NCBI GenBank assembly: GCA_964648365.1 | Contig: CAZYLK010000214.1 | Location: forward strand, 1 to 9,282 | Length of the DNA: 9,282 bases | Reading direction: 5' to 3' | Source of the DNA: SURF-32 sp964648365 | Lineage (GTDB): Bacteria; Planctomycetota; Phycisphaerae; UBA1845 | Notes under the pieces: model-generated | Databases searched by the model: none | The model's input: the letters and a program-made list of their open reading frames with translations, nothing else | What the model was told of the DNA's origin: nothing | In this document: positions 1-5,335 of the stretch, one piece after another | How positions within the stretch are numbered: position 1 is the stretch's first letter | Layout: every line of letters begins with the position of its first letter | Program-made: the position numbers and the translations under genes

Positions 1-173
1 GTCTCGTCTTCGAGGCCGTGGACGTTCGGGCAGAAGTGATATCATACGCTGCATTCTCGGGTATCCCAGCAACGTTGGCATGGTTCACGATCTGGCGCGG
101 CACGGTTCCGGGGTGGGCAAGCGGAAATTGCGGAAGTGAGGCCCGCACTTCGCCACGGCCTCGAAGACGAGAC
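1..173. repeat. 21-bp perfect inverted repeat, arms 1-21 and 153-173
   Basis: Bases 1-21 (starting gtctcgtcttcgagg) are the exact reverse complement of bases 153-173 (ending cgaagacgagac), with 131 bp between the arms. The left arm begins at the first base of the window, so the repeat may extend further upstream. A further short match (gaagtg at 33-38 against cacttc at 146-151) lies just inside the arms but out of register. No transposase or other coding sequence lies between the arms. It could be a small non-autonomous element, a long stem-loop, or a leftover of a duplication. Confidence 0.7.
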
Positions 174-174
174 C

Positions 175-228
175 GCGCCACCCGCGCCACCCGCGCCACC
201 CGCGCCACCCGCGCCACCCGCGCCACCC
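175..228. repeat. Six-copy 9-bp tandem repeat (GCGCCACCC)
   Basis: The unit gcgccaccc occurs six times without a mismatch at 175-183, 184-192, 193-201, 202-210, 211-219 and 220-228. It starts two bases after the right arm of the inverted repeat. The unit length is a multiple of three, so it produces artificial Ala-Pro-Pro repeats on the plus strand and Gly-Trp-Arg repeats on the minus strand; I do not consider either translated. On the minus strand it gives six GGG runs spaced by six bases, which meets the usual G-quadruplex pattern. Confidence 0.9.
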
Positions 229-324
229 GTGCGCAGGGTCTGTCACGCACCCATGACGGCGCCGCGGGCGCGCGTCCGGCGCCATCGTCGATCGGCCGGC
301 GGCCGCGCGGGCCGGCGCGACGCA

Positions 325-367
325 AGAAGGGCGGCGCGGCCGGATGTTCCAGCCACGCCGCCCTTTT
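325..367 (-). terminator. Terminator-like hairpin after the small secreted protein gene
   Basis: Bases 327-336 (aagggcggcg) are exactly complementary to 356-365, extended by one wobble and one AU pair to 325-367, with a 19-base loop. The hairpin lies about 26 bp beyond the stop codon of the minus-strand gene ending at 393. In that direction the stem is followed by a short, broken T stretch (cttctt), so it is an imperfect intrinsic terminator. It is nearly symmetric and could act in both directions. Confidence 0.6.
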
Positions 368-392
368 CAATCAGAGGAGCTGAAACTGCGGC

Positions 393-1094
393 CTACGCGC
401 AGTTGGCGCCCTTCGCCACGATCTTGCACGAGCCGGGCAGGCCGTTCGGGCAAGGCGTGCTGGTCTTGAACTTCTTCTTGCAGTCCTGCACGCTGTTGCA
501 CGGAATGCCGCTGTCGATGCCGCCACCGACGGGCGGGCAGGCGTTGCAGCCGCCCTTGGACTTCGACTTCTTGATGGTGTACTTGCACGACGTGCGGCTG
601 GCGCAGCACGCGGTGTAGAACGTGTAGTCGTAGAACGGGAACGGCTGATAGCCAGGATTGGCATACACGTTGCCGTTCGGGTAGGGATTGTTGATATCAC
701 CGGCGAGGCCCAGCGTATTGTTGGCGTTGGTGAATCGCAGGATGTACGTGGTGCCGGGGCGCACGGCGACACAACCGTTGGTCCACTTCACTTCGGCCCA
801 CTCGCCGGCATTGACCGACGAGTCGGTGCCGGTGGCGATCATGGTGCCGCCCGCGTTCGGGAGGCCGGTCCACAGTTCGATGGTCACCGCGCCGTTGACG
901 CCGATGCCGGGCTGGGTCTTGACACCGGCGCCTTCGAGCTGCGCCTGCGTCGGCTGGAACGACTGGGCGCAGTCCTGCTGATTGAACGCCTTCATGTGGA
1001 CCGGTCCGTTCCGCTGCTCGACGTCAACGCACTGCGCCAGCGCAGAGGCGGACATCAGCGACGCAGCCACTAATCCAACAAAGATACGACACAT
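393..1094 (-). CDS. Small secreted Cys/Lys-rich protein, function unknown
   Basis: This gene encodes a 233-residue exported protein of unknown function. Residues 1-20 form a clear signal peptide (MCRIF, hydrophobic stretch, ending SALA before Gln21). Residues about 22-165 look like a beta-sandwich of the kind seen in planctomycete surface proteins: it has an AQSFQP segment near 43-48, IELWTGLPNAGGTMIATG at 72-89 and a GTTYILRF strand at 114-121. The tail (163-233) is unusual. It holds 10 of the 13 mature cysteines (163, 164, 170, 183, 186, 199, 205, 215, 223, 232) and two lysine clusters (KKSKSK at 175-180, CKKKFK at 205-210). The start at 1094 is chosen because the signal peptide begins there and GGGAGG lies 8 bases upstream; an upstream in-frame ATG at 1241 would add 49 unconvincing residues. 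The even number of tail cysteines suggests disulfides outside the cytoplasm. I cannot name a family with confidence. Confidence 0.82.
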   Translation of the reverse strand: MCRIFVGLVAASLMSASALAQCVDVEQRNGPVHMKAFNQQDCAQSFQPTQAQLEGAGVKTQPGIGVNGAVTIELWTGLPNAGGTMIATGTDSSVNAGEWAEVKWTNGCVAVRPGTTYILRFTNANNTLGLAGDINNPYPNGNVYANPGYQPFPFYDYTFYTACCASRTSCKYTIKKSKSKGGCNACPPVGGGIDSGIPCNSVQDCKKKFKTSTPCPNGLPGSCKIVAKGANCA

Positions 1095-1102
1095 ACTCCG
1101 AT

Positions 1103-1108
1103 CCTCCC
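1103..1108 (-). promoter_or_regulatory. Ribosome binding site fixing the start at 1094
   Basis: The plus-strand cctccc reads GGGAGG on the minus strand, 8 bases before the ATG at 1094. It supports the start at the signal peptide rather than the longer frame opening at 1241. Confidence 0.75.
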
Positions 1109-1478
1109 GAAAAAAGGGATGGCTCCCAAGACGCGCCACATCGGCGCGCAGATTCACCGTATTACGGCATCCACCCCCACATGCGCGTGAAGACGGACGC
1201 ATCGCACAAACGCCGCGCAAACCGGCCCCAGGGGCGGTCACTGTGCGGGATCCAAGTTTCCTCAGTTAAGAACTACCGACCGACACGGTCGTGCCGATGG
1301 CATCCTTCAAAAGTGACTACAGAGTTCGCCGGGAGGTGATTTGGTGAACGGTTTCCGGCCGTCGTCAACGCAAACCAGCGCAACGCTTACGACACCCAAA
1401 AGCCAACCGCTTATTGGAAACGAGAGGGTCCGGCGAACACACGATCTTGAAATCGCTCCCCCTCGCTATCGTGTTCAG

Positions 1479-1507
1479 AGCATATCGCGTTGGCCCATGC
1501 AAGTCAA
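1479..1507 (-). promoter_or_regulatory. Sigma70-like promoter toward the small secreted protein
   Basis: Reading the minus strand, TTGACT (plus-strand 1502-1507) and TATGCT (plus-strand 1479-1484) are separated by exactly 17 bases. This matches the -35 consensus at five of six positions and the -10 at four of six, with ideal spacing. Transcription would start near 1472 and run through the gap into 1094-393. It lies just beyond the stop codon of the upstream gene (1564), as expected for an independently transcribed downstream gene. Confidence 0.45.
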
Positions 1508-1528
1508 TGGGATAGTGTCTGTCAGATC

Positions 1529-1552
1529 GCGTCCGACTCGACTAGCGGACGC
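1529..1552 (-). terminator. Possible terminator hairpin of the 497-residue protein gene
   Basis: Bases 1529-1535 (gcgtccg) pair perfectly with 1546-1552 (cggacgc) around a 10-base loop, starting 12 bp past the stop codon of the minus-strand gene ending at 1564. No T stretch follows, so it could be a Rho-type or weak stop, a 3' end stabiliser, or chance. It lies upstream of the candidate promoter at 1479-1507. Confidence 0.3.
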
Positions 1553-1563
1553 TCGACCGGTGC

Positions 1564-3057
1564 TTACGGACAGGAGACCGGCAGCGGGTCACGGCACGCT
1601 TCCGGGAGACGCCACTCCACACGCTCCTTCGCGCCAAAGCAACAAATCCGACCCCGCGCCCGCTGCCCCCGCACCACGGCCTCGACGGTTCGGCTTCCGA
1701 TGCCGAAGACGAGTCGCCTGCCGTTATCGCTGTCGTCGAGAAGTCGGACGCGAACATGCACTTCTCCCTGCCTGCACAGCGCGCGTGCTCGCCGGACGTT
1801 GTCGCATCGTGCGACGGCATCCCGGCTCGGAGCCGGCACGTGCACCATCACTTCAGGCGCTGATCCCGGCCGGAATAAACCGAGTGCAGCGGGTGCAGAC
1901 GCTGGCGGAAGATTCGCCGTGAATCGGAAGTTGAACGTCGTACCCCAGCGCAGCGCGTTTGCATTGACGTTGTCGTCGAACGTCTGTGTGTACCAGGAGA
2001 CGTAATTGGACATTTGTTCGCTGTCCCAATCCGCGTCCGAGTAGACGCCGCCGTCCTCGCCGTCCCCGCTGTGATGATCGATGTCGTGGAAGCCGACGTC
2101 CGTCAGTCCCGCGGCTGGATCGACGGGAACGGTGAACGCTCTGACGGAGCGATGAGAGTTTTGATTGTAGATAGCGTACTCGTACCGCCATGTGCCGTCC
2201 CCGAGCGCATAGACGCGCGATCCAACCACGACCCGCCCGTCCCCGGGTACGTCGATCGCGGTCAGTTGCACCTCGTGGTCGTGCTGCTGCCAGGCCATGA
2301 GCGGATGAGACTCAGAGACGACGGCGCCGGCCGCGTTCCTGAATTCATAGAACCCCTGGCGACGGCGGACCTTCACCGAGCGGTACCCGCCGTTGTTGAG
2401 GTCGTTGCCGGCTTCGGCGTCGTCGCGGGCGACGTACTGCGTTGCGACGAAGTACTTTGCCCCGGGCTGAACGTCCGGGTCCAGATCGCTGTCCGCGATC
2501 CGGATTCGCCGGCTCAACACGTTTTCGACCGGCGGCGCCTCGAACGGATAGGGAAACTCACCCGTGACCGGGTTGATCTGCCCCCGCGGCGCCAGGCGCG
2601 ACTGCGCTCCGTTGAAGCCGGACGAATAGGTATCAGAACAGTTGACGCCCAGGAGAATGGCGAATTCCTTGGGCGGTTCGCAGTCGCCGCAGCCGTCCAG
2701 GTTGTTGGCCCAGTAGCCGTGCTTGACCCAGCTCATGCCGATCTGTTCGAACCGGCCGTCGGAGAGCCGGTACATGTCCTGGGCAATGACGGGGTGCCGC
2801 GTGATGTCCGGGCAGGGGAACACGCCCTCGCACCACTGGGCCGGCGTGTCGCCGACGTTGCAACTCGTCGTAGCCACGGCGTACGCCGAGTAGCCGCCCT
2901 CTGATCCGAATCGCAGGACGTCCGGAAGGTCGCTGACGATGATGTCCGGACCGATCTGGCCGAGGGCGGGCGCGGCCGGCCCGAGGGACAGGAAGACGAC
3001 GAGAAAGAGCGGCGCGTTGTGACGAACCGCGGGCAGCCATACTGACATGGAGCGCAT
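1564..3057 (-). CDS. Large secreted protein of a planctomycete-type family, function unknown
   Basis: This gene encodes a 497-residue exported protein. Residues 1-33 form a signal peptide (a hydrophobic core at 16-30, then ALG before Gln34). The body resembles secreted proteins I associate with planctomycetes that start GPDxIVxDL, have an SCNVGD segment (here 65-70), HPVIAQDMYRL (88-98), and a stretch describing FEQIGMSWVKHG (103-114). I know no assigned activity for that group. Visible features are CxxC at 123-126, other cysteines at 66, 76, 82 and 140 that probably pair, and an acid/His cluster HDIDHH at 324-329 followed by SGDGEDGG, which could bind a metal. Residues about 411-497 form a separate Cys-containing C-terminal module (418, 428, 472, 473, 488, 496) of beta-strand character. 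The ATG at 3057 is favoured because GGAGGGGG lies 8 bases upstream; an ATG three codons later would be too far from it. The last 100 residues are more Arg-rich than the body, but I see no frameshift. Confidence 0.85.
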   Translation of the reverse strand: MRSMSVWLPAVRHNAPLFLVVFLSLGPAAPALGQIGPDIIVSDLPDVLRFGSEGGYSAYAVATTSCNVGDTPAQWCEGVFPCPDITRHPVIAQDMYRLSDGRFEQIGMSWVKHGYWANNLDGCGDCEPPKEFAILLGVNCSDTYSSGFNGAQSRLAPRGQINPVTGEFPYPFEAPPVENVLSRRIRIADSDLDPDVQPGAKYFVATQYVARDDAEAGNDLNNGGYRSVKVRRRQGFYEFRNAAGAVVSESHPLMAWQQHDHEVQLTAIDVPGDGRVVVGSRVYALGDGTWRYEYAIYNQNSHRSVRAFTVPVDPAAGLTDVGFHDIDHHSGDGEDGGVYSDADWDSEQMSNYVSWYTQTFDDNVNANALRWGTTFNFRFTANLPPASAPAALGLFRPGSAPEVMVHVPAPSRDAVARCDNVRRARALCRQGEVHVRVRLLDDSDNGRRLVFGIGSRTVEAVVRGQRARGRICCFGAKERVEWRLPEACRDPLPVSCP

Positions 3058-3065
3058 ACGGGCGT

Positions 3066-3073
3066 CCCCCTCC
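3066..3073 (-). promoter_or_regulatory. Ribosome binding site fixing the start at 3057
   Basis: The plus-strand cccccctcc region reads GGAGGGGG on the minus strand, 8 bases before the ATG at 3057. It favours this ATG over the in-frame ATG at 3048. Confidence 0.75.
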
Positions 3074-3123
3074 GTTCAAGACTCAGCCTACGATCGGCAT
3101 GGGAAACAAGCAGTGAGTCGAAC

Positions 3124-3151
3124 CCCATATCTTACCCGCGCGGTGGGTCAA
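3124..3151 (-). promoter_or_regulatory. Candidate promoter of the 497-residue secreted protein
   Basis: On the minus strand, TTGACC (plus-strand 3146-3151) is followed after 16 bases by TATGGG (plus-strand 3124-3129). The -35 is good and the -10 weak. A start near 3117 would leave about 60 nt of leader before the ATG at 3057. Only consensus similarity supports it. Confidence 0.33.
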
Positions 3152-3195
3152 CGCCAAACATGGACGCGCAGGTGCGGTGTTTACCGCGGCTCGCC

Positions 3196-3223
3196 TTGCT
3201 TTCGTCTGTTCACGCCCCATAAT
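3196..3223 (+). promoter_or_regulatory. Candidate promoter of the TMTC-like glycosyltransferase
   Basis: TTGCTT (3196-3201) and CATAAT (3218-3223) are 16 bases apart. The -10 matches at five of six positions and the -35 at the first three plus none beyond. It would give a leader of about 140 nt before the GTG at 3372. If used, it would make the frame from 3177 untranslatable at its proposed start, which agrees with the start chosen at 3372. Confidence 0.33.
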
Positions 3224-3359
3224 CCGGTCGCCTGATTCTTCGCGGAATAGCGCGTCCCTGCGGACGGGGATGCAACGGCTGCTCCGGCCTCCGCGATGTT
3301 CGCCCGCACTGGAACCGTGCCAGGCTTCCCGCCCTTGCCGTAAGCGCGGAGGGCAATGC

Positions 3360-3365
3360 AGGAGG
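3360..3365 (+). promoter_or_regulatory. Ribosome binding site fixing the GTG start at 3372
   Basis: AGGAGG at 3360-3365 lies 6 bases before GTG 3372 and 12 before a second in-frame GTG at 3378. It decides the start of the glycosyltransferase against the longer open frame that begins at 3177. Confidence 0.7.
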
Positions 3366-3371
3366 ACGCCG

Positions 3372-5213
3372 GTGCCGGTGATTGTCGAAGACAACGATAC
3401 GGGATTTGCGGACGCAACCGTTGCGGGCGCCGGCGGTGCAGCGGCGTGCGGCCGCCGGTCCACAACGGCCGCCCTGCGATGGGTGCTGGTGCTGTCGGGG
3501 CTGATTCACCTGCCCAGCCTGATCAATCCCTTCTTCATCGATGACTACGTCTACATCGACACGGTGCGCCGGCTCGACGCGGCCGCGCTGGGCGATCTGT
3601 TCACCACCTCGACGATGGGGGAGGAGGCCAGCAGCGTCTGGTGGACGCCGTCCGGGGCGCTGCCGTTCTACCGGCCGGTGGGGGAGCTGACCTTCCTTTG
3701 GGACTATACGGTCAGCGGGTTAAGCCCCGTCTCGTACCACGTTACCAATCTTCTTCTGCATGTGCTGTGTACCTGGCTGGTGTGGCGGCTGGGGCTGGCG
3801 TTGTCGCGCTGCGAAGTCGCGGGCCTGGCCGCGGCGGCGGTGTTCGCGTTCCATCCGGTTCACAGCGAGGCGGTGCTGTGGATTTCGGGGCGGTTTGATC
3901 TGCTGGTGTGCGCGTGTGCGGTTGCGTCCGTGCTGGCGTGGCTGCGATGGGCTGCGGGGGGGGCGGGTCCATGGCTGGCGATGTCGGTGGGGATGTGTGC
4001 CTTGGGCCTGTTCTGTAAGGAGACGGCGCTGATCCTGCCGGCCGTGATCTTCGCAGGCGAAGCGCTGGCATGGCGCGGGCGGCGCGACTGGCGGCGGGTG
4101 ATCGGCGGACTCGTGCCGTTTGCCGTGGTGGCGGGGCTGTATCTGGCCGGCCGCTTCGCCATGTTCGACGGGCTGGGAACACTGCCGCCGCCGTACGGAT
4201 TGGACACGTCGTCTCCGGGCGTCGCGCTGAGGGCGCTGGCCTGGAACTGCGCGATGTACGTCCTGGACTTCATCCTGTGGATTCAGGTGGACGCGATCTA
4301 CCTGTCCGACCTGTGGAAGGCGAACGGCTTGCTGTTTGCCGCGGCGCTGCTCTTGTGTCTCGGGCTGGTCATCGCGTTGATCCGCGTGGCGGGGCGGTCG
4401 GTGCAACTGCGCGTCGGGTTTGCATGGACGGCGCTGTTCATGGCGCCGAGCCTGATGGCCATGGTGGGGGAGCGCAACGTCTACCTGGCTTCGGTGGGCG
4501 TCGCGCTGGCGATCGGGGCGGGCATCGGAGCGCTGTGGAAGCGTACGGCGGACGCGCCGGCGGGCCGGGCGCGGCTGCGACGCGGGCTGCGCGTCGTGGG
4601 CGGCGTTGCGGCCGTTGTTATGGCGGCGGAACTGGGCACGATGTGGGTCGTGGCCTCGTCGGGCGAGAAGGTGATCGCGGACGTCATGGCGCTCGTGCCG
4701 GATCCGCCCGCGGACGCCCGCATTTACGTCGTCAATCAATGCCCGCTCAACGCCGTGGGGTTCGAGCAGGCGCTGCGGCTGCGCTACGGCCGCGACGACG
4801 TGCGGGCCGTCGCCCTGACGCTGGTGCCGGACGTGCGCAGCATCACCCGCGACACCGCGTCGGCGGCCGGGCCGAGCACGCTGCACATCCGTCGCGACGG
4901 CGGGCGGTTCTTCGAGAGCTTTGTCGAGCAGTTTCACCTGTTCTCGCGCGACAGCGCTTCCGACCTGGCCGCGGCCGCGAACCGGCTGGGCCTGACGCTC
5001 GTCGATCCGCCCGAGTCGATCACGGACGTGCGCGAATTGGAACTGGTACTGCCGCTGCCGCTTCGTGATCCGCGGCTGGTGCTGCTGCAATGGAACAACG
5101 ACGCGATCCGCGGGCGGCTGGACTACCTCCGCCTGCCGTGGGCGAGCCGGGTGGAGCCGGTGAGTGGGGTTGCACAGCCCGCGTCGAACGAGTCTTCGGC
5201 TTCCGGGCCGTGA
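3372..5213 (+). CDS. TMTC-like GT-C family glycosyltransferase (polytopic membrane protein)
   Basis: This gene encodes a 613-residue integral membrane protein related to the GT-C fold enzymes that move sugars from a polyprenyl-phosphate donor outside the cytoplasm, most like the TMTC/DUF1736 group. A first membrane segment (about 36-55) leads into an acidic pair D57-D58, where GT-C enzymes keep catalytic acids. TMTC-like motifs follow: YRPV at 100-103, SYHVTNLLLH at 121-130, HPVHSEAVLWISGRFDLL at 161-178, CKET at 215-218, and ERNVYLASVG at 367-376. I count about 10-12 membrane segments up to residue 428. Unlike typical TMTC proteins there are no TPR repeats. Instead a soluble domain of about 180 residues (430-613) begins near ARIYVVNQCPLN, probably outside the cytoplasm. 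GTG 3372 is preferred from the ribosome binding site at 3360-3365. A run of eight G (3956-3963) lies in frame. It is transcribed away from the secreted-protein gene and converges on the SnoaL-like gene. The acceptor (protein, lipid or other) cannot be told from sequence. Confidence 0.85.
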   Translation: MPVIVEDNDTGFADATVAGAGGAAACGRRSTTAALRWVLVLSGLIHLPSLINPFFIDDYVYIDTVRRLDAAALGDLFTTSTMGEEASSVWWTPSGALPFYRPVGELTFLWDYTVSGLSPVSYHVTNLLLHVLCTWLVWRLGLALSRCEVAGLAAAAVFAFHPVHSEAVLWISGRFDLLVCACAVASVLAWLRWAAGGAGPWLAMSVGMCALGLFCKETALILPAVIFAGEALAWRGRRDWRRVIGGLVPFAVVAGLYLAGRFAMFDGLGTLPPPYGLDTSSPGVALRALAWNCAMYVLDFILWIQVDAIYLSDLWKANGLLFAAALLLCLGLVIALIRVAGRSVQLRVGFAWTALFMAPSLMAMVGERNVYLASVGVALAIGAGIGALWKRTADAPAGRARLRRGLRVVGGVAAVVMAAELGTMWVVASSGEKVIADVMALVPDPPADARIYVVNQCPLNAVGFEQALRLRYGRDDVRAVALTLVPDVRSITRDTASAAGPSTLHIRRDGGRFFESFVEQFHLFSRDSASDLAAAANRLGLTLVDPPESITDVRELELVLPLPLRDPRLVLLQWNNDAIRGRLDYLRLPWASRVEPVSGVAQPASNESSASGP

Positions 5214-5239
5214 TTCTACCGACCCGGGAGCGCAGGTCT

Positions 5240-5257
5240 GCCCGTCGCGGCACGGGT
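5240..5257. terminator. Weak hairpin between the convergent genes
   Basis: cccgt (5241-5245) pairs with acggg (5252-5256), extended by a G-T pair, with a 6-base loop, 27 bp past the glycosyltransferase stop codon. No T stretch follows in either direction, so it is at best a weak terminator. The 122-bp gap between the convergent stop codons offers nothing clearer. Confidence 0.22.
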
Positions 5258-5335
5258 TCGTCACCGGTCGCCTGATTCGCATCCGGGCGCCGCGTGACCC
5301 GTGTGTCAAACCCGTGTGGCCATCGTCCCACGAGA

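Larger units (their letters stand above)
1..392. other. Gene-free left end with repeats and a terminator
   Basis: No reading frame here looks like a real protein. The open frames are short, rich in Arg/Pro/Ala, and mostly created by the 9-bp tandem repeat. The stretch holds a 21-bp inverted repeat (1-21 and 153-173), a six-copy 9-bp tandem repeat (175-228), very GC-rich small palindromes around 258-320, and a hairpin (325-367) just past the stop codon of the minus-strand gene ending at 393. It reads as intergenic DNA downstream of that gene. I cannot exclude that the first bases are the end of a gene lying outside the window. Confidence 0.6.
1095..1563 (-). other. 469-bp gap between the two secreted-protein genes; likely long leader
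   Basis: No convincing gene is seen on either strand. The stretch from about 1270 to 1500 is visibly less GC-rich than its surroundings. It holds a sigma70-like promoter on the minus strand (1479-1507), a 6-bp-stem hairpin with a 3-base loop (1277-1291), and a hairpin (1529-1552) near the end of the upstream gene. If the promoter is used, the gene at 393-1094 has an untranslated leader of about 375 nt. I do not recognise a known riboswitch in it. A 25-codon frame beginning at a GTG shortly after the promoter is open on the minus strand, but without a well-placed ribosome binding site. Confidence 0.5.
3058..3371. other. Divergent intergenic region between secreted protein and glycosyltransferase
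   Basis: About 314 bp separate the two divergent start codons. The region holds a candidate minus-strand promoter (3124-3151), a candidate plus-strand promoter (3196-3223), one copy of a 15-bp repeat (3224-3238, second copy at 5264-5278), a short hairpin (cgtcc/ggacg near 3256-3270), and ribosome binding sites at both edges. A plus-strand frame is open from 3177 and in phase with the glycosyltransferase, but its 65 residues are Arg/Pro/Cys-rich and unlike a transporter or transferase N-terminus, so I treat it as non-coding. Confidence 0.6.
3224..5278 (+). repeat. 15-bp direct repeat flanking the glycosyltransferase gene
   Basis: The string ccggtcgcctgattc occurs at 3224-3238, upstream of the glycosyltransferase gene, and again in the same orientation at 5264-5278, 51 bp past its stop codon. 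Both copies are in non-coding DNA. It may be a trace of insertion or recombination around this single gene, or chance. Confidence 0.55.

Noticed and set aside
175..228. Short tandem repeat considered as a CRISPR array
   Set aside because: Units are 9 bp and contiguous with no spacers, and there are no cas genes nearby.
136..618. Plus-strand open frame with Ala-Pro-Pro repeats
   Set aside because: It is created by the 9-bp tandem repeat, is Arg/Pro-rich, has no ribosome binding site, and overlaps the well-supported minus-strand secreted protein gene.
1332..1922. Good ribosome-binding-like sequence (GGAGGTGA, 1332-1339) followed by a plus-strand frame from TTG 1341 or GTG 1344
   Set aside because: The encoded protein is Arg/Pro-rich and shows no domain, and the frame runs about 360 bp antisense into the 497-residue protein gene. 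The motif looks like chance, although it would be worth checking in RNA data.
2014..2904. Long plus-strand frame antisense to the 497-residue protein
   Set aside because: It is the expected antisense open frame of a GC-rich gene; composition is Val/Arg/Asp-rich with no recognisable domain, while the minus strand has a signal peptide, ribosome binding site and family motifs.
3177..3371. 65-residue upstream extension of the glycosyltransferase
   Set aside because: The extension is Arg/Pro/Cys-rich, has no ribosome binding site at its start and overlaps a candidate promoter; AGGAGG at 3360-3365 supports GTG 3372.
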